Assembly (NCBI GenBank): GCA_964639885.1 | Contig: CAZXEH010000005.1 | Span: 1-64,000 of the forward strand | Source of the DNA: JAGNLA01 sp964639885 | GTDB taxonomy: Bacteria > Caldisericota > Caldisericia > JAAYUI01 | Direction of reading: 5' to 3' | DNA: 64,000 nt | Shown: piece after piece, positions 33,507 through 43,570 of the stretch | Layout: each line of letters starts with the position of its first letter | Position numbering within the stretch: the first letter of the stretch is position 1 | Position numbers and translations under genes: made by a program | Notes under the pieces: model-generated | What the model was told of the DNA's origin: nothing | The model's database searches: none | The model's input: the letters and a program-made list of their open reading frames with translations, nothing else

Positions 33507-35004
33507 GAAAACGCAGGCGGCAGTCAAAACACACGAAGAAGTCAGAACCAAATCGTTCTTCGAGAAGCTTTTCGGCATGCCGGCAACAGCAGTCGACTGG
33601 AAAAAAGAGATCATTGCAGGTCTCTCGGGTTTGATCGGAACAGCATTTGTTCTGTTCGCTTTCCAAAGGGTGCTCGGAACCCAATATGGATTCACAAACG
33701 GCGTCGAAAACATTCTCATCGTCGGAACCCTCATTGCAATGATCCTCTCAAACCTCGCCCAATCAATCTGGGCAAGACTCCCCTACATCGTCACACCATC
33801 CCTTGGAACGCTCGTCATCCTCATGCCGGCTCTCTCCATCGGATCATTCAACGTTTTCATGACCATCATGCTTGTCGAGGGAATCATCTTCCTCACACTC
33901 TCCTACCTCCCGTTTGCAAAGAAGCTTATCGCCTCGATTCCGGCATCGATCAAGAACGCGATCGTGGTTTCAATCGGTCTCGTTCTGATTTTCATGGCTC
34001 TCTCGATGTCAGGCATCTTCGGTGACCACGCAATTATCGGCGGAAACCTGAATGCGGAAAAGCTCAAAGCGCTCACATTCACAAACGGCATTCCGACCCT
34101 CACTGTCAGATGGCTTCTCGACGCAAGAACACTGGTCATGGTGTTTGGCCTCATCCTCGTAGGCTATTTCTCATACACCAAAAATAAATACACAATTCTG
34201 ATCACCATCCTCCTCACGGCTGCAGCCGGTGTAGTGTTCACATCATTCCATCAGACAGGAACAGATCTCAGCAGGATCACGCCGATTGCATTGCTTGAAT
34301 TCCCTGCAGATCACTCGATCTTCCTCCCGTTTGGCAACTGGTCGAGTGTCTTGTTTGCAAAAACAGAGTTCCTGCCATTCCTCACCGATCTTGGCACCAA
34401 ATTCATGGCCTTCCTTTCGACATTCCTCATTCTCCTTGCCAAGGACACCATCGGAACCAGCGCTTCACTGGTTGCTCTTGGCAGGCAGTCCGGCCACATG
34501 GGTGAAAACGACGAAACCCTCCACAACAGCCAGAAAGCCATGCAGGTTATCGGCTTTAACAGGATCGTTTCCGGTATTGTCGGTGGTATGCCTGCCGACA
34601 TCGGCCCAGAATCAGCAATTGCCGTGGAAGCTGACGGAAAGACCTCAATCACTCCGCTCATCTATGCTGCAGGTTGCGCCCTTCTCCTGATTGGATACAA
34701 CTTCTTCGTGATGATCCCGGCAATCGCCGTTGCACCGGTTCTCGTAATGATCGGCGCCGGAATGCTCAGGAACATCGGCAAGATCCACTGGAAAGACGCC
34801 CTCGAAGTGATTCCGGCTGTGACGATGATGGTTATCGCGGCACTCACACTCAACATTTTCCTTGCAGTCACGCTTGGCGTTGCAATGTTCATGATCCTCA
34901 GAATCGCTGTCTGGAAGTTTGACGACACACAGGGTGGTTTCTGGGTTCTCGGACTGGCCTCGCTTGCCTGCGCAATCCTCTACATCACGACGTTCATGAG
35001 GTAA
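33490..35004 (+). CDS. AzgA-type purine permease (NCS2 superfamily)
   Basis: 504 residues from ATG 33490 (GGAGGAGC upstream, inside the end of the previous gene). About 12-14 membrane helices. Family signatures are an N-terminal VDWKKEIIAGLSGL, YIVTPSLGTLVI, a FLILLAKDTIGTSASLVALG motif in the transport core, and GGMPADIGPESAIAVEADGKT, which corresponds to the conserved GTS/PE region of hypoxanthine/guanine permeases. The likely role is proton-driven uptake of purine bases. The substrate is not fixed by sequence. Confidence 0.82.
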   Translation: MAKNLKKTQAAVKTHEEVRTKSFFEKLFGMPATAVDWKKEIIAGLSGLIGTAFVLFAFQRVLGTQYGFTNGVENILIVGTLIAMILSNLAQSIWARLPYIVTPSLGTLVILMPALSIGSFNVFMTIMLVEGIIFLTLSYLPFAKKLIASIPASIKNAIVVSIGLVLIFMALSMSGIFGDHAIIGGNLNAEKLKALTFTNGIPTLTVRWLLDARTLVMVFGLILVGYFSYTKNKYTILITILLTAAAGVVFTSFHQTGTDLSRITPIALLEFPADHSIFLPFGNWSSVLFAKTEFLPFLTDLGTKFMAFLSTFLILLAKDTIGTSASLVALGRQSGHMGENDETLHNSQKAMQVIGFNRIVSGIVGGMPADIGPESAIAVEADGKTSITPLIYAAGCALLLIGYNFFVMIPAIAVAPVLVMIGAGMLRNIGKIHWKDALEVIPAVTMMVIAALTLNIFLAVTLGVAMFMILRIAVWKFDDTQGGFWVLGLASLACAILYITTFMR

Positions 35005-35006
35005 TA

Positions 35007-35693
35007 ATGGTCAGAGTGACCTATCTGGGGCACAGCTGTATCCTGATCCAGAGCAATGGAACCCAGGTGCTGGTTGACCCCTTCATCGAAGGCAATCCGG
35101 CAGCAGCACCGCTGCCAAAGAACTTTTCACCAAAACTCATCCTGGTTACCCACGCACACCACGATCATCTTGGCGACACCGTCAAACTTGCAAAGAAATT
35201 CAAGTGCAAAGTGCTTGTGACCACTGAATTTGCAAAGTGGCTTGCCAATGAAGGCGTTGAAGCTATCTCCGCCCATATCGGTGGCAAAATACCGTTCGAC
35301 TTCGGGTGGGTCAAACTCTGGCCGGCAATGCACACATCGACTGCACCGGACAGCACAAGTCTTGGCATCGCTGCAAGTTTTGTGGTCTCCATAGGCGGCA
35401 AGTGCATCTATCACGCCGGAGACACGGCTCTGACAAGCGACATGGCTCTGATTGGCGACGACAAATCCATTGACCTGGCGTGTGTCCCAATCGGTGGTCA
35501 GTTCACAATGGGCATAGATGACGCAGTCAAGGCATTGTCAATGCTGAAGCCAAAAGTGGTCGTCCCCATTCACTATAACACCTGGGACATCATAAAGGTT
35601 GACCCCGAGGAGTTTGCCAGCAAGGTTGACAAGGCTGACGTGCGAACAAAAGCCGTAATCCTGACTCCTGGCGAACAGCTTGAATTGCCCTGA
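35007..35693 (+). CDS. UPF0173 metal-dependent hydrolase (metallo-beta-lactamase fold)
   Basis: 228 residues with VTYLGHSCILI, DPFIEGNP, the zinc motif THAHHDHLGD, YHAGDTALTSDM and PIHYNTWD, in the order typical of the UPF0173 (YtkL-like) family. Two zinc ions are expected. The physiological substrate is unknown. It is last gene of a three-gene operon and is followed by a terminator. Confidence 0.92.
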   Translation: MVRVTYLGHSCILIQSNGTQVLVDPFIEGNPAAAPLPKNFSPKLILVTHAHHDHLGDTVKLAKKFKCKVLVTTEFAKWLANEGVEAISAHIGGKIPFDFGWVKLWPAMHTSTAPDSTSLGIAASFVVSIGGKCIYHAGDTALTSDMALIGDDKSIDLACVPIGGQFTMGIDDAVKALSMLKPKVVVPIHYNTWDIIKVDPEEFASKVDKADVRTKAVILTPGEQLELP

Positions 35694-35711
35694 CTTTTTC
35701 ACGGAACCGAC

Positions 35712-35742
35712 AAAACCCGATGCTTCAAGCATCGGGTTTTTC
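35712..35742 (+). terminator. Rho-independent terminator
   Basis: AAAACCCGATGC / GCATCGGGTTTT (35712-35723 and 35729-35740), loop TTCAA, with the T-run running to 35741. Confidence 0.92.
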
Positions 35743-35838
35743 ATTTTCCGGCCATTTCAACCATATTGGCCTAATACCCATATTTAATGTTTGAACGGAT
35801 GACATTGACATAAAATTTTTTGATTGGAGGTTTTGTAA

Positions 35839-38800
35839 ATGAAAAAACTTGCTTTGCTGATCGCCCTGTGCCTGAGCTGGCCAACATTGTCGCACGCAGC
35901 TGACATTGTTGACATCAGCCTTTCAAACCCGGGAACCGACAAAACAACCTCAGTTAACATCGTCTTCCCGAAAGGAACAGCCTGGGATGCCGGCGATATC
36001 GTCACGGTCACATTTGATGCGACCGAATCGGCAAAGATTGACAAACCTCTTCCGGATTGCGGGTATTCGCCCGACCTCAATCGCAGATTCAATCCTGGAC
36101 CGGATTTCTGGGTAAAGTGCAAGGACAATCCGTTTGAAGGCAAGTTTGCAAAAATGTACACGGCAACCATTGGAGACACGGTGTCCATTGACTGGTCAAA
36201 AGACCTCGCGCAGTCGTGGATTCCAGGCTTCCTCATGCCTCTCATCCCGGGGAACCAGGAAGCTGCCGCTGAAAAGATCGAGAATCTTTTCAAATCGGTT
36301 GCAGTCAACGGGGTTCCGTGTAAACCGGAAAAGGGATGTCAAATAGTTTCGACGGCCAACGAAAGAAAAATATCCTTCCCACTCCCTGAACAGGTGGCCA
36401 TGATGAAGGATCTCACAATATCAATACCGACATTCTTTGGAATCGTGTGCCCGATGGGCAGTGGCAGCTATTCAGTCAAGATCGAATCAAGGGTTTCCAA
36501 TTCAGCAAAAGTAGAAGTGGTCGAACCGATGGTTGCCAATCCATCGCTTGAAATCAACCCAAAGTTCCCGGGCGAAAAAGCAACATGGAACTTCAGCTTT
36601 CAGCTTAGCAAAGCAGGAAAACTGGAACTTGGATCGATAATCGTCCTAAGGCTGCCGGTGGGGTTTGCAAAGCTTCAGTCGACCTATCCAGGCTTTTTCA
36701 TTGAGATGAATGGGCTGCTCATCGACAAAAACGCAATAAGGATCGGGCAGGGCGAGAGCTTTGACCAGATATTGATCCCATGCACAGGCGGAATGGATGC
36801 CGGAACACCGGTCAATATTGATCTTAGTGTCAAAAACCCTGGTGAAGGCAACGTTATGTGCTATGTCTACACCACCACGGACTCAACTCCTGCAACATTT
36901 GGCCCTGAAAAAATCGAGTTTTCCCAAGTTACGACCGCAAGCGAGACGACAGCCGGATTACCGGCATCAATTGCAACGAGGTTCAAATCCAAAGGGCACA
37001 AGGCAGGCGACAATCTTCTAGCCATTCTGCCATCAGAAATCAACAAGGGCTGCAGAATAACCTTCAACGGACAGGCGATTGTCAATCCAACAATGGGTCT
37101 CAAAAACGTCCAGTTCGAACTCCCAACCGATCTTGAAGTTGGCGCTTTCTGTCTCCTCCAGTTCTCAGACGTCCTCAACCCACTGGAAAGCTCGGTGATC
37201 AAAGTATCGATTACGAACTCGAGCTTCGAGATTCCATGGAACGTCACACCCTACCAATCAAGACTCTCTGTTGCAACCATACCGCCGGTTGCAAACAAGC
37301 CTTGCGCCTACACCTTCCACATCACACCACCACCTGACCTGCTCGATGTCGAAAGAAAGCAGATCACAATCGTTGGCCCCTGGAACAGAATCCTCAGGCC
37401 TCAGGAACCAATGTTCCCGATCATGTCTGGCTCGACCAAAGGCACTGGTGAGTTCGATTCGGCAAATAACCTTGTTGTTATAAAGCTTGAAGAGGAATTC
37501 CCCAATATGAAGCCAATCACAATCGAGATTCCATCATCGGCTGGTTTTGGCTCTCCTGACCAGACTTCAGACTTCACAGTCAAAATCTCAAGCACTGAGC
37601 TTAAGGCAACCTGTAAGGTGATGCCTGCTCCTCCAGCATATACTTACACAATCAGGACAAAATCCGGTATAGACATTTCGGAAATCGAAGGCGGATGGTC
37701 TAATGAACCAGTGGTAGTAAATATCATTTCATCGTCAGGCAAGTCGGACATCACTGTTTTTGGGCTTGGAGAATCAATCAAATCAATGAAGAGCGACCTA
37801 ACATTAACCATCGACAAAACCATGATCACAGACGAACTGCCGGTATCGGTCAGCGATGTAGGCGGAACAACACGCTTCACCCTCCCCCAGATTAAGGTCG
37901 ACCTGGATGAACTGAAACTCAGCCTCACAAACCCGTTTGAAAAAACCGGCGTTTCGCCAACCACAAACCTCATCATAGGCGTTGAGACCAATAGGAAGAT
38001 CATCCAGACCGGCAAGGAATTCATGGTTGTCGAACCGGAGATTGACGTATTGCTCAACGATCTTCCGGAGTCATCCACAAAACTGAACTCAAGGATTGAA
38101 AACACCAGACCGGATGCAAAACTGAGTTTTGACCTTCAGGTTGCTCTGAAATACCAGGTCAATTCAGTGAAAGTAATTGTCACCGACCAGACCGGGCGCT
38201 CTGTCTCATCTTCTTTCTCCGTAAAGCTCGACGTCAAAACTGTCACCCTCGAATTTGATACAAAACTGGGGCAGGTCGTCGAACCCGGAAACAATAGAGA
38301 AATTCAATTCAAAACTGACCCCGAGACCACAGTCTACATCGGCGAGAAAACCTACAAGGCTGACATGGCCGGCAAGGTGAAGGCAAAGCTCGACATTACT
38401 CCTGGCTACAATGTGTTTTTCACCCAGCTCATCTCGAAAGAAAACGTCAGCTATGAATACCAGGTCTTCATCTTCGGCAAGAGAACGATAAGGATGAAAT
38501 CGGAACAGAAGTTTGTCTTCGTTGACGGAAACAGGGTTGACATCAAGGTTCCCCCAACCACCATCACCTACAAGTTCCAGGCAGGCAAGGATAAAGTCAT
38601 TCAGGTTCCGGTTGCTTACGCGCCTCTCCGTGTGCTGGCCGAAAACCTGTTTGCAACAGTTGCTTATGATGCAGCAACAAAACAGATTACAATCGTCCAG
38701 AAGAGACCGGATAGAGACAGAAAGCTGATTTTCACTGTCGATAGTCCTGTTGCCCTTGTCGATGGTCAGCCATATCCGATAAACAACGAGTACAACATCC

Positions 38801-38964
38801 CTGCAATCAACAAGAACGGATCAGTGATGATCCCGACAAGGTTTGCAGCAACATATCTCGGTGCCAAGGTTGGCTTTGACAACACGACCAAGGAAATCCT
38901 CATCGACTGGCCGGATCCCAACGAACCTGCAGCTCCAAAACAAGGTACAACCAAGAATCCGTGA
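35839..38964 (+). CDS. Giant secreted protein with C-terminal copper-amine-oxidase-like stalk domain
   Basis: 1041 residues with a signal peptide (cleavage after SHAA, about residue 21) and GGAGG before the ATG. Residues about 22-900 form a chain of beta-sandwich-like segments of roughly 100-130 residues (repeated statements such as FTISI or FELPTDLEVGAFCLLQF), with no catalytic motif seen. Residues about 905-1025 match a copper-amine-oxidase N-terminal domain (VPVAYAPLRVLAENLFATVAYD, and MIPTRFAATYLGAKVGFD), a module that attaches or displays proteins at the surface. It is probably a cell-envelope or adhesive protein. The gene stands alone behind a terminator. Confidence 0.75.
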   Translation: MKKLALLIALCLSWPTLSHAADIVDISLSNPGTDKTTSVNIVFPKGTAWDAGDIVTVTFDATESAKIDKPLPDCGYSPDLNRRFNPGPDFWVKCKDNPFEGKFAKMYTATIGDTVSIDWSKDLAQSWIPGFLMPLIPGNQEAAAEKIENLFKSVAVNGVPCKPEKGCQIVSTANERKISFPLPEQVAMMKDLTISIPTFFGIVCPMGSGSYSVKIESRVSNSAKVEVVEPMVANPSLEINPKFPGEKATWNFSFQLSKAGKLELGSIIVLRLPVGFAKLQSTYPGFFIEMNGLLIDKNAIRIGQGESFDQILIPCTGGMDAGTPVNIDLSVKNPGEGNVMCYVYTTTDSTPATFGPEKIEFSQVTTASETTAGLPASIATRFKSKGHKAGDNLLAILPSEINKGCRITFNGQAIVNPTMGLKNVQFELPTDLEVGAFCLLQFSDVLNPLESSVIKVSITNSSFEIPWNVTPYQSRLSVATIPPVANKPCAYTFHITPPPDLLDVERKQITIVGPWNRILRPQEPMFPIMSGSTKGTGEFDSANNLVVIKLEEEFPNMKPITIEIPSSAGFGSPDQTSDFTVKISSTELKATCKVMPAPPAYTYTIRTKSGIDISEIEGGWSNEPVVVNIISSSGKSDITVFGLGESIKSMKSDLTLTIDKTMITDELPVSVSDVGGTTRFTLPQIKVDLDELKLSLTNPFEKTGVSPTTNLIIGVETNRKIIQTGKEFMVVEPEIDVLLNDLPESSTKLNSRIENTRPDAKLSFDLQVALKYQVNSVKVIVTDQTGRSVSSSFSVKLDVKTVTLEFDTKLGQVVEPGNNREIQFKTDPETTVYIGEKTYKADMAGKVKAKLDITPGYNVFFTQLISKENVSYEYQVFIFGKRTIRMKSEQKFVFVDGNRVDIKVPPTTITYKFQAGKDKVIQVPVAYAPLRVLAENLFATVAYDAATKQITIVQKRPDRDRKLIFTVDSPVALVDGQPYPINNEYNIPAINKNGSVMIPTRFAATYLGAKVGFDNTTKEILIDWPDPNEPAAPKQGTTKNP

Positions 38965-38969
38965 GAATG

Positions 38970-38999
38970 TTTACAAAAATGCAATTGTGGAAATAATAG
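38970..38999 (+). promoter_or_regulatory. Leaderless-type promoter of the R3H-ATPase/proS operon
   Basis: TTTACA (38970-38975), an 18-base spacer, TAATAG (38994-38999) and seven bases to the ATG at 39007. No Shine-Dalgarno. Confidence 0.5.
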
Positions 39000-39006
39000 C
39001 AGACAG

Positions 39007-40563
39007 ATGACACATGACTACGAACTTGACAGTTTCCTGTCGATAATCCCGGACGGCATCAGGCAGAAGCTCATTGACCGCGATGCCTTTGAAGATCTTT
39101 ACGAGGTGGTCATCGACCTTGGGCGCCCACCCGAGGCTCGATACAAGAATGAGACAGTTTTCCTCTCTGAAAACCCCGTAACCTTCTTCGACATTGAATC
39201 AATTGTCACCCGAATTGGCGAATTCGACAGGGACAACCGTTCAGGCATTGAACGCACCCTCCACCGAATCTCCGCCATCCTCAACAGGGGCGGAAGGGTT
39301 GTTGGACTCACTCTCCGCTACGGTCGCGCAATCCAGGGAGTTATAAGCGTCATAAAGGATTTCTTTGAATCAGGCAAATCAGTTCTGCTGGTTGGCAGAC
39401 CCGGTGTCGGCAAAACAACAATCATGCGTGAAGCAGCGAGGGTTTTGTCAACAGAACTGAACAAACGCGTGATCATCGTTGACACCAGCAACGAAATCGC
39501 AGGAGACGGCGACATCCCGCACCCTGGTATCGGAAGAGCAAGAAGGATGCAGGTTCCAAAGCATGTCGAACAGCACACGGTCATGATTCAGGCTGTCGAA
39601 AACCACATGCCAGAAGTCATCGTCATCGACGAGATCGGAACCGAGGAAGAGGCGCAGGCTTGCAGGACAATCGCAGAACGTGGAGTCCAGCTCGTTGGAA
39701 CCGCCCACGGAAACAGCATCTCAAACCTCCTGATGAACCCAACGCTTTCCGACCTTCTCGGAGGAATAAATTCAGTAGTGCTCAGCGATGAAGAGGCTTA
39801 CAGGCGCGGAACCCAGAAGACCGTGCTCGAACGAACACAACCACCAACCTTCGATGTGCTCATTGAGATAAGGGAACGTGGCAAATTCGCAATCTATCCT
39901 GACATCGCCGAGTCCGTCGACCGCTACCTCAGGGACACAACTCTCAAACCTGAGATCAGAACCCAGAAAGACGACGGCACCTACGAAACAAGGATCGAAG
40001 AGTACAAAACTACTCACGACAGCTACGAGGAAGTCTTCCTGGCCCACGAGCCCAAGGAGTCACCGAAAGACCGTTACCAGCAGGACGCTGTCGACATCTT
40101 CCCGTTTGGAATCTCGAGGGACTACATCGAACGTGCCGCCAGATCACTCAGGGTATCGGTCAACATCTCAAGAAGGCTGTCCGAATCAGACCTTGTACTC
40201 ACAACCCTCAATTACGAGCAGAAGAGACCGCAGGCACTCCTTGAGGCAAAAACGCTTGAAATTCCAATCTACGCCATTGCCCAGAACTCACTGTCGCAGG
40301 TCAAGCGCTTCATCAGGGGCATCCAGTCAAATTCTCCCGACCAGGCTGAAGTCCAGGTCATTTTAAATAACGCAATAGAAACGGTGCTTCGGGAAAACCA
40401 AACGGTCAGACTCCCTCCGGCACCGCCAAAAGTAAGGCGATTCCAGCACAAGACAGCTGAAAGGTTTGGTCTTGTGACATCGAGCATAGGCGAGGAGCCA
40501 AACCGCTCCGTGGTCATCCACCCGCCAAAATTCCAGGAGGTTACAGAAGATGAGAATCAGTAA
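39007..40563 (+). CDS. R3H-domain AAA ATPase of the SpoIIIAA/Ycf45 type
   Basis: 518 residues. ATPase core with Walker A GRPGVGKTT (130-138), a conserved VDTSNEIAGDGDIPHPGIGRARRMQ, read as two parts, Walker B VIVIDEIG and QLVGTAHGNSISNLL, exactly the Ycf45/SpoIIIAA-like secretion-ATPase subfamily. The C-terminus carries an R3H motif (RRFQHKTAERFGLVTSSIG ... NRSVVI) that binds single-stranded nucleic acid. Role unknown. The family occurs in Firmicutes, cyanobacteria and plastids. It overlaps proS by 14 bases, suggesting a link to translation. Confidence 0.85.
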   Translation: MTHDYELDSFLSIIPDGIRQKLIDRDAFEDLYEVVIDLGRPPEARYKNETVFLSENPVTFFDIESIVTRIGEFDRDNRSGIERTLHRISAILNRGGRVVGLTLRYGRAIQGVISVIKDFFESGKSVLLVGRPGVGKTTIMREAARVLSTELNKRVIIVDTSNEIAGDGDIPHPGIGRARRMQVPKHVEQHTVMIQAVENHMPEVIVIDEIGTEEEAQACRTIAERGVQLVGTAHGNSISNLLMNPTLSDLLGGINSVVLSDEEAYRRGTQKTVLERTQPPTFDVLIEIRERGKFAIYPDIAESVDRYLRDTTLKPEIRTQKDDGTYETRIEEYKTTHDSYEEVFLAHEPKESPKDRYQQDAVDIFPFGISRDYIERAARSLRVSVNISRRLSESDLVLTTLNYEQKRPQALLEAKTLEIPIYAIAQNSLSQVKRFIRGIQSNSPDQAEVQVILNNAIETVLRENQTVRLPPAPPKVRRFQHKTAERFGLVTSSIGEEPNRSVVIHPPKFQEVTEDENQ

Positions 40564-42256
40564 GTATCTTGCACCCACGCTCAGGGAAGACCCGGTCGAA
40601 GCAGAAGCCCCAAGCCACAAGCTCATGCTCAGGGCAGGCTACATCAGAAAGCTAGCCGCAGGCATGTACACCATGCTCCCACTCGGTCTGAGGGTGCAGG
40701 AAAAGATCAAAAGGATAGTCAGGGAGGAGATGGACAGGATCGGTTGCCAGGAAGTCGTTTTCCCGGTCATCCTCCCGTCAGAGCCGTGGATGGAGTCAGG
40801 CAGATGGTTCCAGTACGGCGACGAGATGTTCAGGCTCAAGGATCGCAAGGGACGCGATTTCTGCCTTGGTCCGACACACGAAGAGATCGTCACCTACCAC
40901 ATGAAAAATGAAGTCAAATCCTACCGCCAGCTCCCGATGATGATCTACCAGATCCAGCTCAAATACAGGGACGAAACCAGACCAAGATACGGCGTCATCC
41001 GTGCCAGGGAATTCCTCATGAAGGACATGTACAGCTTCGACAAGGACGAGGAGATGCTCAACACATCCTACAAACTCGCCTTCGGAGCCTACTGCAGAAT
41101 CCTTGAGAGACTCTCGGTTGATTACGTTCCGGTTGAAGCAGATACAGGTCTGATTGGTGGTTCAAGCTCGCACGAATTCGTTGTTGACGCTGAAAACGGC
41201 GAGTGCAGGTATGCAAAGTGCCCGAAGTGCGGCTATGCAGCAAACGTCGAAGTGGCCAAAGCTGGAAAGAGAAATCTTCCAACAGGCGCCGATTCAGAGA
41301 TGAAACTGGTCGACACACCAAACCAGAAAACAATCGAAGAAGTGGCTGCATTCCTGAAACTTCCGGCTCATCAGCTCATCAAGTCGATGATCTACAAGGC
41401 CGATGACCGTTTCGTCATGGTTTGCGTCAGAGGCGACGACGAGATTGCAGAACCCAAGCTCCAAAAGGCTCTTGGTGCCAAGAATGTAGAGATGGCATCA
41501 CCGGAAGACACCGAGAAAGTTACCGGCACAGTCGTCGGTTTTGCAGGCCCGGTTGGCTTCAACGGTTTTATCCTTGCAGACTCTGAACTGCTTGGAACAA
41601 AGGACATGGTCTGTGGTGGACTGTCCAAGGACAAGCACTACACTGGCGTTTCACACGAGCGTGACTGGAAGCAGTCGGCATACGGGGACGTAAGGGAAGT
41701 CAAATCAGGCGACCCATGCCCCAAGTGCAACGAGACCATGACAGTGAAAACCGGTCTTGAAGTGGGTCACTGCTTCAGGCTCGGAACAAAGTATTCAGCA
41801 GCAATGAACGCCACCTTCCTCGACGAGGAGGGCAAGGAGAAGCCCTTTATCATGGGTTGCTACGGATTCGGCGTTTCAAGGGCGATAGCATCCATCATCG
41901 AACAGCACAACGATGATGACGGCATTTGCTGGCCGACTCAGATCGCCCCCTTTACGGCCATTGTCATTCCGACAAACGTCACCGACCAGACAGTATCGGA
42001 AAATGCCGAAAGGATCTATAAAGACCTGCTTGACGCAGGCATCGAGACTTTGATCGACGACCGGGACGACAGACCGGGTGTAAAGTTCAAAGATGCCGAT
42101 TTGATGGGATTTCCGCTCAAGATAACCGTGGGAAAGAAGATCACGGAAGGATTGGTCGAGATTAAGACCAGAAGAACGAAAGAGATGTCGCTTGTGCCAG
42201 TCGGCGACGTGGTCGGATTTGTCAGGAACTTCCTGGCTGCTGAGATGGCAAAATAA
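40550..42256 (+). CDS. proS: Prolyl-tRNA synthetase (bacterial type)
   Basis: 568 residues, class II, charging tRNA-Pro. Motif 1 region AGYIRKLAAGMYTMLPLG, motif 2 KYRDETRPRYGVIRAREF and motif 3 MGCYGFGVSRAIASIIEQ are intact, with LGPTHEEIVTYHM between. A full editing (INS) domain is inserted at about 225-400 (KSMIYKADDRFVMVCVRGDDEI), so it is the E. coli-like architecture and can clear Ala-tRNA-Pro. The anticodon-binding domain is C-terminal. GGAGG lies inside the end of the R3H gene. Confidence 0.96.
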   Translation: MRISKYLAPTLREDPVEAEAPSHKLMLRAGYIRKLAAGMYTMLPLGLRVQEKIKRIVREEMDRIGCQEVVFPVILPSEPWMESGRWFQYGDEMFRLKDRKGRDFCLGPTHEEIVTYHMKNEVKSYRQLPMMIYQIQLKYRDETRPRYGVIRAREFLMKDMYSFDKDEEMLNTSYKLAFGAYCRILERLSVDYVPVEADTGLIGGSSSHEFVVDAENGECRYAKCPKCGYAANVEVAKAGKRNLPTGADSEMKLVDTPNQKTIEEVAAFLKLPAHQLIKSMIYKADDRFVMVCVRGDDEIAEPKLQKALGAKNVEMASPEDTEKVTGTVVGFAGPVGFNGFILADSELLGTKDMVCGGLSKDKHYTGVSHERDWKQSAYGDVREVKSGDPCPKCNETMTVKTGLEVGHCFRLGTKYSAAMNATFLDEEGKEKPFIMGCYGFGVSRAIASIIEQHNDDDGICWPTQIAPFTAIVIPTNVTDQTVSENAERIYKDLLDAGIETLIDDRDDRPGVKFKDADLMGFPLKITVGKKITEGLVEIKTRRTKEMSLVPVGDVVGFVRNFLAAEMAK

Positions 42257-42348
42257 AAGGGCTTTCAAGGGAAAGCTCAAAGAAAGAGGACAGGCACATG
42301 GATGCCTGCAACGCCCCATTGAAAATAAATGCAGGGCAGAGGAGAAAA

Positions 42349-43551
42349 ATGAAAACAACGGCAATCATGCCGGCCTACAACGAAGAAGTGGGCATAGCGG
42401 AAGTCATCAAGGCGGTCAAGGCTGCAAAACTTGTTGACGAAATCATCGTCGTCTCGGACGGCTCAACAGACAAGACTGTTGAAATAGCCAAGACTTTTGA
42501 CGGCGTAAATGTTATCGAGCAGAACCCGAACAAGGGCAAGGCTGCCGCGATGCACCTTGGTGTCTCAAACACAGACGCCGACGTGCTCCTTTTCATCGAC
42601 TGCGACCTGATCAGCCTCACACCGGAAATGGTTGACGGACTGGTGAAGCCAATTCTTGACGATGTTGCTGATGTCACAATGGGCATCTTCCAGGGTGGAA
42701 AGTTCTCCACCGACTGGGCGCAGAAAACCTTCCCGTTCCTCACAGGCCAGAGAGGCATGAAGAAATCCGTCTGGGACGGCGCTGACATCGACGTCAAGAG
42801 CGGTTACGCAGTTGAAGTCCACCTTACCAAGTACATGGCCAAGGAAAATCTCAGGGTTGAAAACGTAATCCTTGCCGGTTGCTCACAGTACCTCAAGGAA
42901 CAGAAGACCAAGGGCAAGGTGCTTGAAGGCTTCGGCAGAAGGCTCAAGATGACCTGGGAAATCGCAAAAGCACTTTTTATGCCGGACTTCGACGACATAG
43001 CCGAGATCTTCGCACCAAAGAGAAGGAGTGAAGATTCAGGCTCAGGCGAGGACAGGGAAAGAAGACCGCGCTACAATCGCGACCGTGATGGTGGCGGAGA
43101 CCGTTTCAGAAAGCCGAGAGGCAATTTCGACAGGAAACCGTGGGTTGCCGATGGCGAATTCAACAAGTCATGGCGCGACAAACGTGATGATGAAAGACGC
43201 GAAAGAAGACCCAGAAGGGATGACGCCGAAGGTTCAACTCCATCTGAAGGCGGAGAAGGCGGAGAAGAGAGAAGACCAGCAAGACGCGAGGGTTTCTTCC
43301 CAAGGCGTGACGACTCGGGTGAAGGTTTCAGAAGAGGCCCAGGCAGACCAAGGAAGAACTTTGGCGACAGCGAAGGCGGAGACAGACCACCAAGAAGAGA
43401 AGGCGGATTCTTCAAGAGCCGTGATGGCGGAGACCGCAAGCCGTTCTTTGGCAACCGCGACGGTGGCGAGCGCAGGGGTCCAGGCAGACCGAGAAAATAC
43501 GGCGACGACAGACCTTTTGGCGACAGACCACCAAGAAGACCAAGAGACTAA
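42349..43551 (+). CDS. Family 2 glycosyltransferase with Arg/Gly-rich tail containing two AT-hook cores
   Basis: 400 residues from ATG 42349 (AGAGGAG upstream). The earlier in-frame ATG at 42298 lies in the leader. Residues 1-220 are a GT2 domain: PAYNEE (8-13), VVSDGSTDKT, NKGKAAAM, the metal-binding D-C-D at 84-86, and DGADIDVKSGYAVEV. This is the polyprenyl-phosphate mannosyl or glucosyl-3-phosphoglycerate-like group. Residues 224-400 are a disordered tail of Arg, Gly, Asp, Glu and Pro with RRPRR and GGDR repeats and two identical RGPGRPRK AT-hook cores at 329 and 376. Such a tail is expected to bind nucleic acid, which is strange on a sugar transferase. Two small hairpins precede the gene (42259-42278, 42290-42307). 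Confidence 0.8.
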   Translation: MKTTAIMPAYNEEVGIAEVIKAVKAAKLVDEIIVVSDGSTDKTVEIAKTFDGVNVIEQNPNKGKAAAMHLGVSNTDADVLLFIDCDLISLTPEMVDGLVKPILDDVADVTMGIFQGGKFSTDWAQKTFPFLTGQRGMKKSVWDGADIDVKSGYAVEVHLTKYMAKENLRVENVILAGCSQYLKEQKTKGKVLEGFGRRLKMTWEIAKALFMPDFDDIAEIFAPKRRSEDSGSGEDRERRPRYNRDRDGGGDRFRKPRGNFDRKPWVADGEFNKSWRDKRDDERRERRPRRDDAEGSTPSEGGEGGEERRPARREGFFPRRDDSGEGFRRGPGRPRKNFGDSEGGDRPPRREGGFFKSRDGGDRKPFFGNRDGGERRGPGRPRKYGDDRPFGDRPPRRPRD

Positions 43552-43570
43552 CAAAACTTTAAACACTTAC

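Noticed and set aside
42298..42348. Earlier start of the glycosyltransferase
   Set aside because: The upstream ATG adds 17 residues before the GT2 fold. AGAGGAG and ATG 42349 fit better.
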